A stretch of DNA of 64,000 nucleotides from Anaeramoeba ignava (lineage: Eukaryota; Metamonada; Anaeramoebidae). This document shows, piece after piece, positions 50,567 to 61,375 of this stretch. Location of the stretch: assembly GCA_028826165.1 (NCBI GenBank), contig JAPDFW010000005.1:1-64000 (forward strand), written 5' to 3'. Both the position numbers and the translations under genes were made by a program. How positions within the stretch are numbered: the stretch's first letter is position 1; each line of letters begins with the position of its first letter. The notes beneath the pieces were generated by a model. It had not been told where the DNA came from, ran no database searches, and worked only from the letters and a program-made list of their open reading frames with translations.

Positions 50567-50894
50567 TTTACTTTACAATTTCTACTTTTTACTTTTCAAT
50601 TTCTACTTTTTACTTTTCAATTTGAATTCTTTCTTTTTTGATATTCAAGTTTAACTCCATTTTTTTCTTTTTTTCTTTTCTTTTTTCTTTTAAAATGATT
50701 TGTGAAAATTGTTGATTTTTTTTTATTCCACTTTTTCCTTTTTTCTTTTTCTTTTTCTTTCTTCTTTTTTTTTTTTGACATTTTGGAAAAGAAAAAAATC
50801 AACAATTAATTCAAAATAAAAAAATAAAAAAATAATTTTTTTTTTCATTTTCATTTTCATTTTCATTTTTTTCATTTTTTTTCATTTTTAAATT
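50567..50894 (+). other. Intergenic region before cytochrome b5
   Basis: 328 bp of T-runs. A minus-strand 62-codon Lys-rich frame (50617-50805) is a by-product of poly-T/C sequence. 50838-50885 carries at least five TCATTTT elements before the ATG at 50895. Two near-identical TTTCTACTTTTTACTTTTCAA units at 50578-50622 lie in the 3' region of the preceding gene. Confidence 0.5.
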
Positions 50895-52767
50895 ATGTCA
50901 GAAGTAAATTAAAATTTAATCAAAATTTAATCAAAATCTTTTTTAAATTAAAATCACAATCAAAATTAAAATCAAAAAATTTCTAGAAAGAAACAAATCA
51001 AAAAGAAGAAACAAATCAAAAAGAAGAAAAAACAAATCAAATTCATCCAAGTCATAAAGAAATGTTAAAAAAAGTCACTTTAAATATTTCTGAGCAAGAA
51101 AAACCATCTAAAAGGAAAATTCAAGGAGTAAAACCACAATTACAATGGTTAAATTATCAACCTCAAAATTTACCTGTATTTATTAAAATTTAAAATTAAA
51201 AAATTAAAAATTAAAAATTAAAATTAAAAATTAAAAATTAAAAAATTTTTTTAAAGAAATATCAAAAATATTCATCAGATGAAATTGCTAAACATAATAA
51301 ACCAAGTGATTGTTGGATTATTTTAAAAGGATTTGTTTATGATGTAACTGAATATGCAGCTTATCATCCTGGAGGAACACAATTAATTTATAAATATTCA
51401 GGAAAAGATGCAACTTCAATGTTCCGTAATTTAAATCAATTTATTATTATTAAATTAATTTATTAATATTAAATCAATTTATTAATATTTAATTAATTTA
51501 TTATTATTTAATTAATTTATTAATATTTAATCAATTTATTAATATTTAATCAATTTATTAATATTTAATCAATTTATTAATATTTAATCAATTTATTAAT
51601 ATTAAATTAATTTATTAATATTTAATCAATTTATTAATATTTAATTAATTTATTAATATTTAATCAATTTATTATTATTTAATCAATTTATTAATATTAA
51701 ATCAATTTATTAATATTTAATTAATTTATTATTATTTAATCAATTTATTAATATTTAATTAATTTATTAATATTTAATTAATTTATTATTATTTAATCAA
51801 TTTATTATTATTTAATTAATTTATTAATATTTAATTAATTTATTATTATTTAATCAATTTATTAATATTTAATCAATTTATTAATATTTAATCAATTTAT
51901 TGATATTTAAATCAATTTATTAATATTTAATCAATTTATTAATATTTAATTAATTTATTAATATTAAATTAATTTATTAATATTTAATCAATTTATTAAT
52001 ATTAAATTAATTTATTAATATTTAATTTATTTATTAATATTTAATTAATTTATTATTAATTAATTTATTAATATTTAATTTATTTATTAATATTTAATCA
52101 ATTTATTATTATTTTAAACTAATTTATTTATTAATATTTAATCAATTTATTATTTAATCAATTTATTAATATTTAATTTATTTATTAATATTTAATCAAT
52201 TTATTAATATTTAATCAATTTATTAATATTTAATCAATTTATTAATATTTAATCAATTTATTATTATTTAATTAAATTTATTAATATTTAATTAATTTAT
52301 TAATATTAAATCAATTTATTAATATTAAATCAATTTATTAATATTTAATCAATTTATTATTATTTAATTAATTTATTATTATTTAATCAATTTATTAATA
52401 TTTATTATTATTTAATCAATTTATTAATATTTAATCAATTTATTAATATTTAATCAATTTATTAATATTTAATTAATTTATTAATATTAAATTAATTAAA
52501 TATTATTTAATCAATTTATTAATATTAAATCAATTTATTAATATTTAATCAATTTATTAATATTTAATCAATTTATTAATATTTAATTTATTTATTAATA
52601 TTTAATCAATTTATTAATATTTAATCAATTTATTATTATTTAATCAATTTATTAATATTTAATTAATTTATTATTATTTAATTAAATTTTATTTAGAAAA
52701 AATTCATGGTTATGTTAGTATTGATGCTTTACTTAAAAAAGTTTTAATTGGTGAAGTTTTAAAATAA
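50895..52767 (+). CDS. CYB5: Cytochrome b5-domain protein
   Basis: Four exons: 50895-50903 (only 9 nt, ATG TCA GAA), 50987-51175, 51257-51425, 52697-52767; 145 residues, all junctions in frame. The heme-binding domain covers the last two exons: KYQKYSSDEIAKHNKPSDCW, WIILKGFVYDVTEYAAYHPG with heme ligand His in YHPGG, and the second ligand His in KIHGY. The N-terminal half is Lys/Glu/Asn-rich (KETNQKEETNQKEEKTNQ) then VTLNISEQEKPSKRKIQGVK. No C-terminal membrane anchor is seen, so it should be soluble. The domain resembles the N-terminal b5 unit of NCB5OR (CYB5R4), without reductase modules. It would carry electrons to desaturases or similar haem/iron enzymes. Confidence 0.92.
51426..52696 (+). 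repeat. Cytochrome b5 intron 3: 1271-bp array
   Basis: Donor GTAATT, acceptor TTATTTAG. About 65-70 degenerate units of TTAATATTTAATCAATTTA. Only one G was seen in the body (TTGATATTT near 51900), not in an AG. Confidence 0.9.
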
Positions 52768-52836
52768 TTCAAAAATTTAATTTGTTTTCTTTTCTTCTTT
52801 TTTTTTCAAAATAAAATTCCAAATTAAAATTCCAAA

Positions 52837-55278
52837 TTATTTTTTATCTTTATTTTCATTTTCATTTTCATTTTCATTTTCATCAAAAACAAAATATTGT
52901 TTAAGAATATGAGCAGATTTTTGAGAAATAGTTTTATTTTTATGATTTTGAAGGAATTGAATTTTATTAAAACCACCAAATTCTTCAATAGGAATTAAAT
53001 AAGGATTTTGGTCTAAATCTTTTTCAATAAAAACTTGATTTCCAATAAATAAAATTTTTGAGATTGAATCCAAACTAAGAATAATAGTTGAAATATCATC
53101 AAGATCTAACATTTCACATAAAGGTTCAATATAACCTTCATAAATCAATAGAAAAATATCTTCATTTTCTCCTTGAAATGCTATATTTGCTAAACACCAT
53201 GAAGCATCAATTCTAACACTATATTCATCTTGTTTTAAGATTTTAATAAGAATTGGTACCATTCCATAATTTACTACTTCTCTCATTTGATGAAATGAAC
53301 CTCCTGTTATATTTGAGATTATCCAACAAGCTTCTTTTCTAAATTTTTTAATTATTAATATTAATTTTAATTTTATCCGATTTTAATTTTAATTTTAATT
53401 TTAATTTTAATTTTAATTTCAATTTTAACTCTAATTTTAATTTTATAAATGAATTTTATATTTTAATTTTATAAATGAATTTTATATTTTAATTTTATAA
53501 ATGAATTTTAATTTTAATTTACAAACCTAATCATTTCTCGACTACTAAAAAGTAAAGACTTTAATTGATTTAATATTCCTAAATCAAGAAGATATTGAGT
53601 TTGTTCTTCATATCCTGTAATGATATTTCCAATTATTTTTAAAGCTGGTGTTGAAATTCTAGAATTTGGATGACTTTTTTTAAAAAGAAAAAAAAATAAA
53701 CTTATTTATTTTAAAAAAAACAAACAAAATAAAATTTACTCAAGAAAATTTATAATTTTAGGACAAATATTTAAATCAATAATTTCTTGAAGATTATCTA
53801 TTGAATCTTCTGATAAATTTGAAATTATCCAACAAGTATTTGCAATAATTTCTAAATCATCAAAACTAAGTAAGTTTTCAACAATTTGAAAAAAAGGTAA
53901 AAACTTTATTTTTTTAAAAATTTTAAAAATCGGAAAAAAATTTTTTAAAATCGGAAAAAAATTTTTCAATTAAAATTTAATTTAAAATTTTTTAAATATT
54001 TTAAACTTTTTAAAAATACAAACATATTCAAAATCTGGAGATGGTTTTCTTGTTGTTAAATTCAAAATAAATAAAGTTACACAATTTATCATTTTAAAAT
54101 CATTCACTTGATTTAAAAAATTTATAATTTTGTTAATAATATCAAATGATAAAATAAAATCACGATATTCAATATTTTCAAAAGAAATATTATTTAATAA
54201 TAAAATAATCTAAAAAATAAATAATAAATAAATAAATAATAAATACATTTATTTAATTTTATTTGTTTTTATTTGTTTTTATTTTTTATTTTTTTTTTTA
54301 CTTGTTCTTGAATTTTTGAATTATTAAAATCTAAAGAATTAAATAATTCAATTAAAGTTTTTATTCCATCATTTTCAACAACAGAATGAATTGATTTATC
54401 AGAATAATTTGTGATTTTTGTTAAAATAGAAAGGATTTCAAACTAAAATAATTTTAAATTTTATATTTAAAATTTTAAATTTTAAATTTTAATTTTAATT
54501 TTAATTTTATAAATGAATTTTAATTTACTCGAATATCTAAATTTGAATTATTTAATAAATGAACTAATAAAGGAACTTTCCCTGATTCAAATAAAAATTC
54601 AACTGATTTTCTTGAATCCAAATCATTTTTTAATTCTTTTAAAAATTGAAGTAAATTTTGATCATCAAATTGATTAATTTTATCAAAATTTTGAATCATT
54701 TGAATCAACTTTTTTTTTTTAAGAAAAATATAAATTTTGATTTTGATTTTGATTTAAATTTTTGATTTTGATTTTGATTTTGATTTGAATTTTTGATTTT
54801 GATTTGAATTTTTGATTTTGATTTAAATTTAAATTTTGATTTTGATTTAAATTTGAATTTTGATTTTGATTTAAATTTGAATTTTGATTTTGATTTTGAT
54901 TTAAATTTGAATTTTGATTTGAATTTTGATTTTGATTTAAATTTAAATTTTGATTTTGATTTAAATTTAAATTTAAATTTTGATTTTGATTTAAATTTGA
55001 ATTTTGAATTTTGATTTAAATTTAAATTTTGATTTTGATTTAAATTTGAATTTTGATTTTGATTTAAATTTGAATTTTGATTCAAAACTTAATACAGTTT
55101 CTGGAATTTTTGTTTTTTCATCTTCTTGAATTAAACTTCTTTTATTCATAATTAAATATTCTTTTTTATTTTTACTAATTTTAATTGTAATTTCATGTCT
55201 TTTATTTTTAGCTTCTTTTAAATCAATTCTTTTTTTATTATTTCTAACTCTTTCTTTAATTCTTTTTTGATAACTCAT
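52837..55278 (-). CDS. SRP1: Importin alpha (karyopherin alpha)
   Basis: Seven exons: 55278-55096, 54708-54529, 54442-54302, 54209-54024, 53903-53740, 53673-53527, 53338-52837; exactly 1503 nt, 500 residues plus stop, typical of the family. Exon 1 is the importin-beta-binding domain (KRIKERVRNNKKRIDLKEAK, then RHEITIKISKNKKE). Exons 2-7 are armadillo repeats with family signatures: FEILSILTKITN, ANTCWIISNLSEDS, HPNSRISTPALKIIGNIITG, KEACWIISNITGGSFHQ, RIDASWCLANIAFQG. The Trp-Asn pairs that hold nuclear localisation signals are partly kept (CWIISN, SWCLAN). The acidic C-terminal tail ([14 protein letters not shown]) takes the place of the CAS-binding region. It imports NLS cargo with importin beta. 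The linker after the IBB domain is interrupted by a repeat intron. Confidence 0.95.
53339..53526 (-). repeat. Importin alpha intron 6: TTTTAA hexamer array
   Basis: Donor GTTTGT, acceptor AAATTTAG. TTTTAA hexamers and TTATAAATGAATTT units (plus strand), the same ATTCATTTATAAA motif seen in several introns of the 12-exon gene. Confidence 0.82.
54709..55095 (-). repeat. Importin alpha intron 1: GATTTTGATTTAAATTT array
   Basis: Donor GTATTA, acceptor A11-G. The body is CAAAATTCAAATTTAAATC on the sense strand and could be misread as Asn/Gln/Lys/Phe coding repeats. Splicing joins CCAGAAACT to TTGATTCAA in frame and avoids the frame conflict that reading through would cause. Confidence 0.82.
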
Positions 55279-55360
55279 TTTATAAAAAAAATGAAAAAAT
55301 GAAAAAATGAAAAAATGAAAAAAAAATTTTATTAATTTTTTCTTTTAAAAAAAATTTTGA

Positions 55361-55697
55361 TTAAAAAATTCTTTTTGATTTTTTGAATTTTGATTTTGAT
55401 TTTGATTTTGGATGAAATGTTCTTAGATTTTGTCTATATTGTTGTTCTTGAATTGCATATTCTAAATGATTTTCATTTTTTTTATTAATACTAAAATCCA
55501 AAAGAAAATCAGCAAGATTATCAATTGATTTTTCATCTTTTTCAGAAATTTCATCATGTTTTATAAATTCGGGATTTAATCTTCCAAGACGAGCTCTATT
55601 ACCTCCAGTTGCATAATGAGGAATATTTGCTTTTTTATTTCTGATCCAAACATGTTTTGTAACTTTTTTTGGATTTGATTCTTTTATTTCTTGTTTG

Positions 55698-55739
<42 letters not shown>

Positions 55740-57042
55740 GGTTTGGAATATAAATTTGGTGTTGAATCCCAATTATATTCTTTATTATTTTCTACAGGAA
55801 CTAGATAAATTTTTGAATCCCAAAGATCTTCTTCTTTGTAATTATTTGAATTTGAATTTGAATTTGAATTTGAATTTGAATTTGAATTTGAATTTGAATT
55901 TGAATTTGAATTTGAATTTGAATTTGAATTTGAATTTGAATTTGAATTTGAATTTGAATTTGAATTTGAATTTGAATTTGAATTTGAATTTGAATTTGAA
56001 TTTGAATTTGAATTTGAATTTGAATTTGAATTTGAATTTGAATTTGAATTTGAATCCCAATCGTTTATATTTGAATTTCTATTTAAATTTAAATTTGAAT
56101 TTGAATTTGAATCCCAATCGTTTATATTTGAATTTCTATTTAAATTTAAATTTGAATTGAAATGAATTTTGAATTTGAATCCCAATCGTTTTATGAATTT
56201 GAATTTCTATTTGAAAATTTAAATTTAAATTTGAATTTGAATCCCAATCATTTATATTTGAATTTCTATTTGAATATGAATTTGAATTTGAATTTGAATT
56301 TGAATTTGAATTTGAATTTTGAATTTGAATTTCTATTTAAATTTGAATTTGAATCCCAATCATTTCTATTTGAATTTGAATATGAATTTGAATTTGAATT
56401 TGAATTTGAATTTGAATTTTAATTGAATTTGAATATGAATTTGAATATGAATTTGAATTTGAATTTGAATTTGAATTTGAATTTCTATTTAAATTTGAAT
56501 CCCAATCATTTCTATTTAAATTTAAATTTGAATTTGAATTTGAATTTGAATTTGAAGAATTTGGTTTATTTTGATATTTGAATTTGATTTGAATTTGAAT
56601 CCCAATCATTTCTATTTGAATTTGAATTTGAATTTCTATTTAAATTTGAATCCCAATTATTTCTATTTAAATTTAAATTTGAATTTGAATTTGAATCCCA
56701 ATCGTTTATATTTGAATATGAATTTGAATATGAATTTGAATATGAATTTAAATTTGAATTTGAATTTGAATCCCAATCGTTTATATTTGAATATGAATTT
56801 GAATTTGAATATGAATATGAATTTGAATATGAATTGAAATTGGAATCCCAATTATTTCTATTTGAATTTGAATATGAATTGGAATTGGAATTTGTTTGTG
56901 GTTTTGATTTTCCGATTGGGACTGAATTAGCGCTTGAAATAACAAATTTTCTGTTATTGAATTCTTTTATATTTTGTTGATTTTTTGAAAATGATTTTGT
57001 TTTTTGAGAATATTCGTTGTATTGATTTTTTCGGTAACTCAT
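55361..57042 (-). CDS. S/N-rich Trp-punctuated low-complexity protein, copy A (frame breaks)
   Basis: Starts at 57042 with MSYRKNQYNEYSQKTKSFSK, nearly identical to copy B, and ends with LGRLNPEFIKHDEISEKDEK and KSKSKSKFKKSKRIF at 55361. The middle is Ser-Asn dipeptide repeats interrupted by the motif NDWDSNSN, placing a Trp every 15-25 residues. Three different frames are needed (breaks near 56575, 56300-56430 and 56170), all within GAATTT repeats, so slippage or assembly collapse is likely. Its centre is a long uninterrupted GAATTT microsatellite. A low-complexity, prion-like protein, possibly RNA-associated; function not known. Confidence 0.6.
55847..56055 (-). repeat. Perfect TTTGAA hexanucleotide microsatellite coding (Ser-Asn)n
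   Basis: About 35 uninterrupted copies of TTTGAA (plus strand), read as TCAAAT/TTCAAA on the minus strand. In the gene frame it encodes about 35 Ser-Asn dipeptides between NNYKEEDLWDSKIY and NDWDSN. Confidence 0.95.
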
Positions 57043-57347
57043 TTAAGCAAACAAAGGAAAAAAAAATGAAAAAATGGAAAAATGAAAAAAATGAAAAAAA
57101 TGAAAAAAATGAAAAAAATGAAAAATAAAAAGAAATGAATGAAATGGAGATTTATTGAAATTGATTTTGAAATTGATTTTGATTTTGAAATTGGAAATTA
57201 TTTGAAATTGATTTTGAAATTGAAATTGAAATTGAAATTGAAATTGATTTTGATATTGATTTTGATATTGATTTTGATTTTGAAATGGAAATTGAAATTG
57301 ATTTTGATTTTGAAAATTATTTGAATTGAGAACGATTAAAATTTTGA
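57043..57347. repeat. Intergenic repeat between copies A and B
   Basis: Next to the copy A start are several TCATTTTT elements (minus sense). Beyond that, 57139-57325 is a tandem of GAAATTGATTTT units forming the 3' region of copy B. The same layout recurs at 59340-59728 after copy C, showing that the duplicated unit includes intergenic DNA. Confidence 0.75.
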
Positions 57348-59339
57348 TTAAAAAATTCTTTTTGATTTTTTGAATTTTGATTTTGATTTTGATTTTGGAT
57401 GAAATGCTCTTAGATTTTGTCTATATTGTTGTTCTTGAATTGCATATTCTAATTGATCATCATTTTTTTTATTAATACTAAAATCCAAAAGAAAATCAGC
57501 GAGATTATCAATTGGTTTTTCATCTTTTTCAGAAATTTCATCATGTTTTATAGATTCGGGATTTAATCTTCCAAGTTGAGTTTTATTAGTTCCAGTTGCA
57601 TAACGAGGTGGTTTTATTCTCATTCCAAAATAACCATCTTTTGATTTTGATTTTGATCTTGAATATGAATTTGAATATGAATTTGAATATGAATTTGAAT
57701 TTGAATTTGTTTTCCAATTATCATTTTGTTTTGTATTTTGATTTGAATCCCAATCATCATCTTGATTTTGATTTTGATTTTGATTTGAATTTTGATTTTG
57801 ATTTTTATTCCAATTATCATTTTGTTTTTGATTTGAATCCCAATCATCATCATTATCTTGATTTGAATTTTGATTTGAATTTTGATTTTGATTTGAATTT
57901 GAATTTTGATTCCAATCATCATTTTGTTTTGAATTTTGATTCCAATTATGATCATTATCTTGATTTGAATTTTGATTTGAATCCCAATTATCATTTTGAT
58001 TTGAATTTTGATTTGAATTTGAATTTGAATTTGAATTTAAATTTGAATTTGAATCCCAATTATCATCTGGATTTGAATTTGAATTTGAATTTGAATTTGA
58101 ATTTGATTTATTTTCTATTTGAATTGGATTTTTTTTTGAATCCATCATCATCATCTTCTTCTTTTGAATTATTTGGATTTGAATATGATTTTGATTTGAA
58201 TTTGAATTTGAATTTGAATTTGAATTTGATTTTGAATTTGAATCCCAATCATTTCTATTTGAATTTTGATTTTGATTCCAATTATTTCTTTGTCTATTTG
58301 AATTTGGATTTTTATTCGAATCAAATCTTGGTCTTGTTTGGAATTTATTTGTTTTCCATTTTCGATTCGGAATTGTAGAGTCATCTCTTGAAGGGAAAAA
58401 TCTACTTAAACCAGACTTAAAAGATTCTTTGTTACTTTTGTTTGATTTTGGATTTACTTTGACAATAATTGTTTCTCCATCAAATTGACGATTAGATTGT
58501 GAGTTTTGATATTCATTTTGATTTTCATTTTGATTTTGAATTTGATTTTGATATTGATTTTGATTTTGATATTGATTTTGATTTGAATCCCAATCATCAT
58601 TTTGTTTTGGATTTTGATTTGAATCCCAATCATCATTTTGATTTTGATTTTGATTTTGATTTTGATTTTGATTTTGATTTTGAATTTGAATTTGATTTTG
58701 ATTTTGATTTTGAATTTGATTTTGATTTTGATTTTGATTTTGATTTTGATTTTGATTTTGATTTTGATTTTGATTTGAATTTTGATTTGAATTTGAATTT
58801 GAACTCCAAAAACCACCTTTTTTAAGTGTTATTGATTTTGTTTTAGTTTCACTTTGAGACTCATTTTGTTTTTCATTTTGTTTTTCATTTTGTTTTTCAA
58901 TTATTTGATTTTGTTGATTTTGATTTTGTTGATTTTGAGCTTTGAATTGTTCTATTGATAAACTATTTGAATTTGAATTTGAATTTGAATTTGAATTTCT
59001 ATTTGAATTTGAAGATAAATTTGATTTATTTTCTACAGGAATTGAATAAATTTTTGAATCCCAAAGATCTTCTTCTTTGTAATTATTTGAATTTGAATTT
59101 GAATTTAAATTTGAATCCCAATTATTTCTATTTGAATTTGAATACCAATCATTTCTATTTGAATTTGAATATGAATTGGAATTGGAATTTGTTTGTGGTT
59201 TTGATTTTCCGATTGGGACTGAATTAGCGCTTGAAATAACAAATTTTCTGTTATTGAATTCTTTTATATTTTGTTGATTTTTTGAAAATGATTTTATTTT
59301 TTGAGAATATTCGTTGTATTGATTTCTTCGGTAACTCAT
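57348..59339 (-). CDS. N/Q/S-rich Trp-punctuated low-complexity protein, copy B
   Basis: Intact 663-residue frame. N-terminus MSYRRNQYNEYSQKIKSFSK; block SLSIEQFKAQNQQNQ; SITLKKGGFWSSNSN; long Asn-Gln tracts with DDWDSNQN and DNWDSNQN motifs; a conserved basic block (FKSGLSRFFPSRDD, RKWKTNKFQTRPRF); a C-terminal block PPRYATGTNKTQLGRLNPES followed by IKHDEISEKDEKPIDNLADF and KSKSKSKFKKSKRIF. The basic blocks and regular Trp in a polar background resemble RNA-granule proteins, but no known domain was found. The frame stops ten residues earlier than copy C because of T6 instead of T5; the lost tail (NQNFNRSQFK) is still readable downstream. Flanking DNA is duplicated with that of copies A and C. 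Confidence 0.75.
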   Translation of the reverse strand: MSYRRNQYNEYSQKIKSFSKNQQNIKEFNNRKFVISSANSVPIGKSKPQTNSNSNSYSNSNRNDWYSNSNRNNWDSNLNSNSNSNNYKEEDLWDSKIYSIPVENKSNLSSNSNRNSNSNSNSNSNSLSIEQFKAQNQQNQNQQNQIIEKQNEKQNEKQNESQSETKTKSITLKKGGFWSSNSNSNQNSNQNQNQNQNQNQNQNQNQNQIQNQNQNQIQIQNQNQNQNQNQNQNQNDDWDSNQNPKQNDDWDSNQNQYQNQNQYQNQIQNQNENQNEYQNSQSNRQFDGETIIVKVNPKSNKSNKESFKSGLSRFFPSRDDSTIPNRKWKTNKFQTRPRFDSNKNPNSNRQRNNWNQNQNSNRNDWDSNSKSNSNSNSNSNSNQNHIQIQIIQKKKMMMMDSKKNPIQIENKSNSNSNSNSNSNPDDNWDSNSNLNSNSNSNSNQNSNQNDNWDSNQNSNQDNDHNWNQNSKQNDDWNQNSNSNQNQNSNQNSNQDNDDDWDSNQKQNDNWNKNQNQNSNQNQNQNQDDDWDSNQNTKQNDNWKTNSNSNSYSNSYSNSYSRSKSKSKDGYFGMRIKPPRYATGTNKTQLGRLNPESIKHDEISEKDEKPIDNLADFLLDFSINKKNDDQLEYAIQEQQYRQNLRAFHPKSKSKSKFKKSKRIF

Positions 59340-59728
59340 TTAAACAAACAAAGGAAAAAAAAATGAAAAAATGGAAAAATGAAAAAATGAAAAAAATGGA
59401 AAAATGAAAAATAAAAAGAAATGAATGAAATGGAGATTTATTGATATTGATTTTGAAATTGATTTTGATTTTGAAATTGGAAATTATTTGAAATTGATTT
59501 TGAAATTGAAATTGAAATTGATTTTAAAATTGATTTTGATATTGATTTTGATTTTGAAATGGAAATTGAAATTGATTTTGATATTGAAATTGATTTTGAA
59601 ATTGAAATTGAAATTGAAATTGATTTTGAAATTGATTTTGAAATTGAAATTGAAATTGGAATTGAAATTGATTTTGAAATTGATTTTGAAATTGAAATTG
59701 ATTTTGATATTGAAATTGATATTGAAAA
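59340..59728. repeat. Intergenic repeat between copies B and C
   Basis: Minus-sense promoter-like TCATTTTT series at 59345-59412, then GAAATTGATTTT and GAAATT arrays to 59735. Homologous to 57043-57347 but expanded by about 85 bp in the GAAATT part. Confidence 0.75.
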
Positions 59729-61375
59729 TTATTTGAATTGAGAACGATTAAAATTTTGATTAAAAATTCGCTTTTGATTGAAACTTCGGTTCTTTTTCTT
59801 TTTTTTAGATTTAGATTTATATGAATTTTTTTGGAATTGTTTAAATTGTTCTTGTTGAATAGCACGATTTAATTGATTTTCGTTTTTTTTATTAGTGCTA
59901 AAATCCAAAAGATTATCAACAAGATTATCAATTGATTTTTCATCTTTTTCAGAAATTTCATCATGTTTTATAAATTCGGGATTTAATCTTCCAAGTTGAG
60001 TTTTATTGGCTCCAGTTGCATAACGAGGTGGTTTTCTTCTCATTCCAAAATAATCATCTTTTGATTTTGATTTTGATTTTGATTTTGATCTTGAATATGA
60101 ATTTGAATATGAATTTGAATATGAATATGAATTTGTTTTCCAATTATCATTTTGTTTTGGATTTTGATTTTGATTCCAATCATCATCATCATCATCTTGA
60201 TTTGAATTTTGATTTGAATCCCAATCATCATTTTGATTTTGATTTTTATTTTGATTTGAATTTTTATTTTGATTCCAATCATCATTTTGATTTTGATTTT
60301 GATTTTGATTTTGATTTTGATTCCAATCATCATTTTGTTTTGAATTTGAATTTTGATTCCAATTATCATTTTGATTTTCATTTTGATTTTGATTTTGATT
60401 TTTATTCCAATTATGATTTTGTTTTGGATTTGGATTTTGATTTTGATTCCAATTATTTCTTTGTCTATTTGAATTTGGATTTTTATTCCAATCAAATCTT
60501 GGTCTTCTTTGGAATTTATTTGTTTTCCATTTTCGATTCAGAATTGTAGAGTCATCTCTTGAAGGGAAAAATTTACTTAAACCAGACTTAAAAGATTCTT
60601 TGTTACTTTTGGTTGGTTTTGGATTTACTTTGACAGTAATTATTTTTCCATCAAATTGACGATTAGATTGTGAGTTTTGATATTGATTTGAATTTGAATT
60701 TTTATATTGATTTTGATTTTGATTTTGATTTTGATTTTGATTTTGATTTTGATTTTGATTTTGATTTTGATTTTGATTCCAATCATCATTTTGTTTTGAA
60801 TTTTTATTTTGATTCCAATTATCATTTTGATTTTGATTTTGATTTGAATTTGAATTTGAATTTGAATTTGAACTCCAAAAACCACCTTTTTTAAGTGTTA
60901 TTGATTTTGTTTTAGTTTCACTTTGAGACTCATTTTGTTTTTCATCTTGTTTTTCATTTTGTTTTTGAATCATTTGATTTTGTTGATTTTGAGCTTTGAA
61001 TTGTTCTATTGATAAACTATTTGGATTTGAATTTGGATTTGGATTTTGATTTTGATTTATATTAGTATTTAAACCTTCATTGAAATTTTGTTTTGGATAA
61101 TCATTTTTGTTTCTTTGATTTTTTTTTGAATAATTTTTTTGATTTTCTGAATAATTTTGATAACTTTTTGAATGATTTTGATAATTTCCTTGATTTCCTT
61201 GATAATTTGTTTGTTGATAATTTCCTTGATTTCCTGAATAATTTTGATAATTTTGTGAATAATTTCCTTGATTTCCTTGATTTCTTTGATAATTTTGTGA
61301 ATAATTTCCTTGATTTCCTGAATTTCTTGGAAATTTTCTTTGATTTCCTGAATTTCTTGAATAATTTTGACTCAT
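59729..61375 (-). CDS. N/Q-rich Trp-punctuated low-complexity protein, copy C
   Basis: Intact 548-residue frame. The N-terminus differs from A and B: it is built of GNQGNYSQNYQ-type units (about residues 1-85), a Gly/Asn/Gln/Tyr prion-like stretch. It then shares SLSIEQFKAQ, SITLKKGGFW, FKSGLSKFFPSRDD, RKWKTNKFQRRPRFD, PPRYATGANKTQLGRLNPEF and DEISEKDEKSIDNL with the other copies. The Trp motif here is mostly DDWNQNQN rather than DDWDSN. It ends KSKKKKKNRSFNQKRIFNQN followed by FNRSQFK, the longest tail of the three. Divergent with the RBM25-like gene across a TTTTTG repeat. Confidence 0.75.
   Translation of the reverse strand: MSQNYSRNSGNQRKFPRNSGNQGNYSQNYQRNQGNQGNYSQNYQNYSGNQGNYQQTNYQGNQGNYQNHSKSYQNYSENQKNYSKKNQRNKNDYPKQNFNEGLNTNINQNQNPNPNSNPNSLSIEQFKAQNQQNQMIQKQNEKQDEKQNESQSETKTKSITLKKGGFWSSNSNSNSNSNQNQNQNDNWNQNKNSKQNDDWNQNQNQNQNQNQNQNQNQNQNQNQYKNSNSNQYQNSQSNRQFDGKIITVKVNPKPTKSNKESFKSGLSKFFPSRDDSTILNRKWKTNKFQRRPRFDWNKNPNSNRQRNNWNQNQNPNPKQNHNWNKNQNQNQNENQNDNWNQNSNSKQNDDWNQNQNQNQNQNQNDDWNQNKNSNQNKNQNQNDDWDSNQNSNQDDDDDDWNQNQNPKQNDNWKTNSYSYSNSYSNSYSRSKSKSKSKSKDDYFGMRRKPPRYATGANKTQLGRLNPEFIKHDEISEKDEKSIDNLVDNLLDFSTNKKNENQLNRAIQQEQFKQFQKNSYKSKSKKKKKNRSFNQKRIFNQNFNRSQFK

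Noticed and set aside
50617-50805. Minus-strand Lys-rich 62-codon frame
   Set aside because: Complement of T/C-rich sequence with no features.
54705-55085. Asn/Gln/Lys/Phe repeat reading between the importin IBB and ARM exons
   Set aside because: Reading through needs a frame change; GTATTA...AAAG splicing joins IBB to the ARM repeats in frame and the composition fits other repeat introns.
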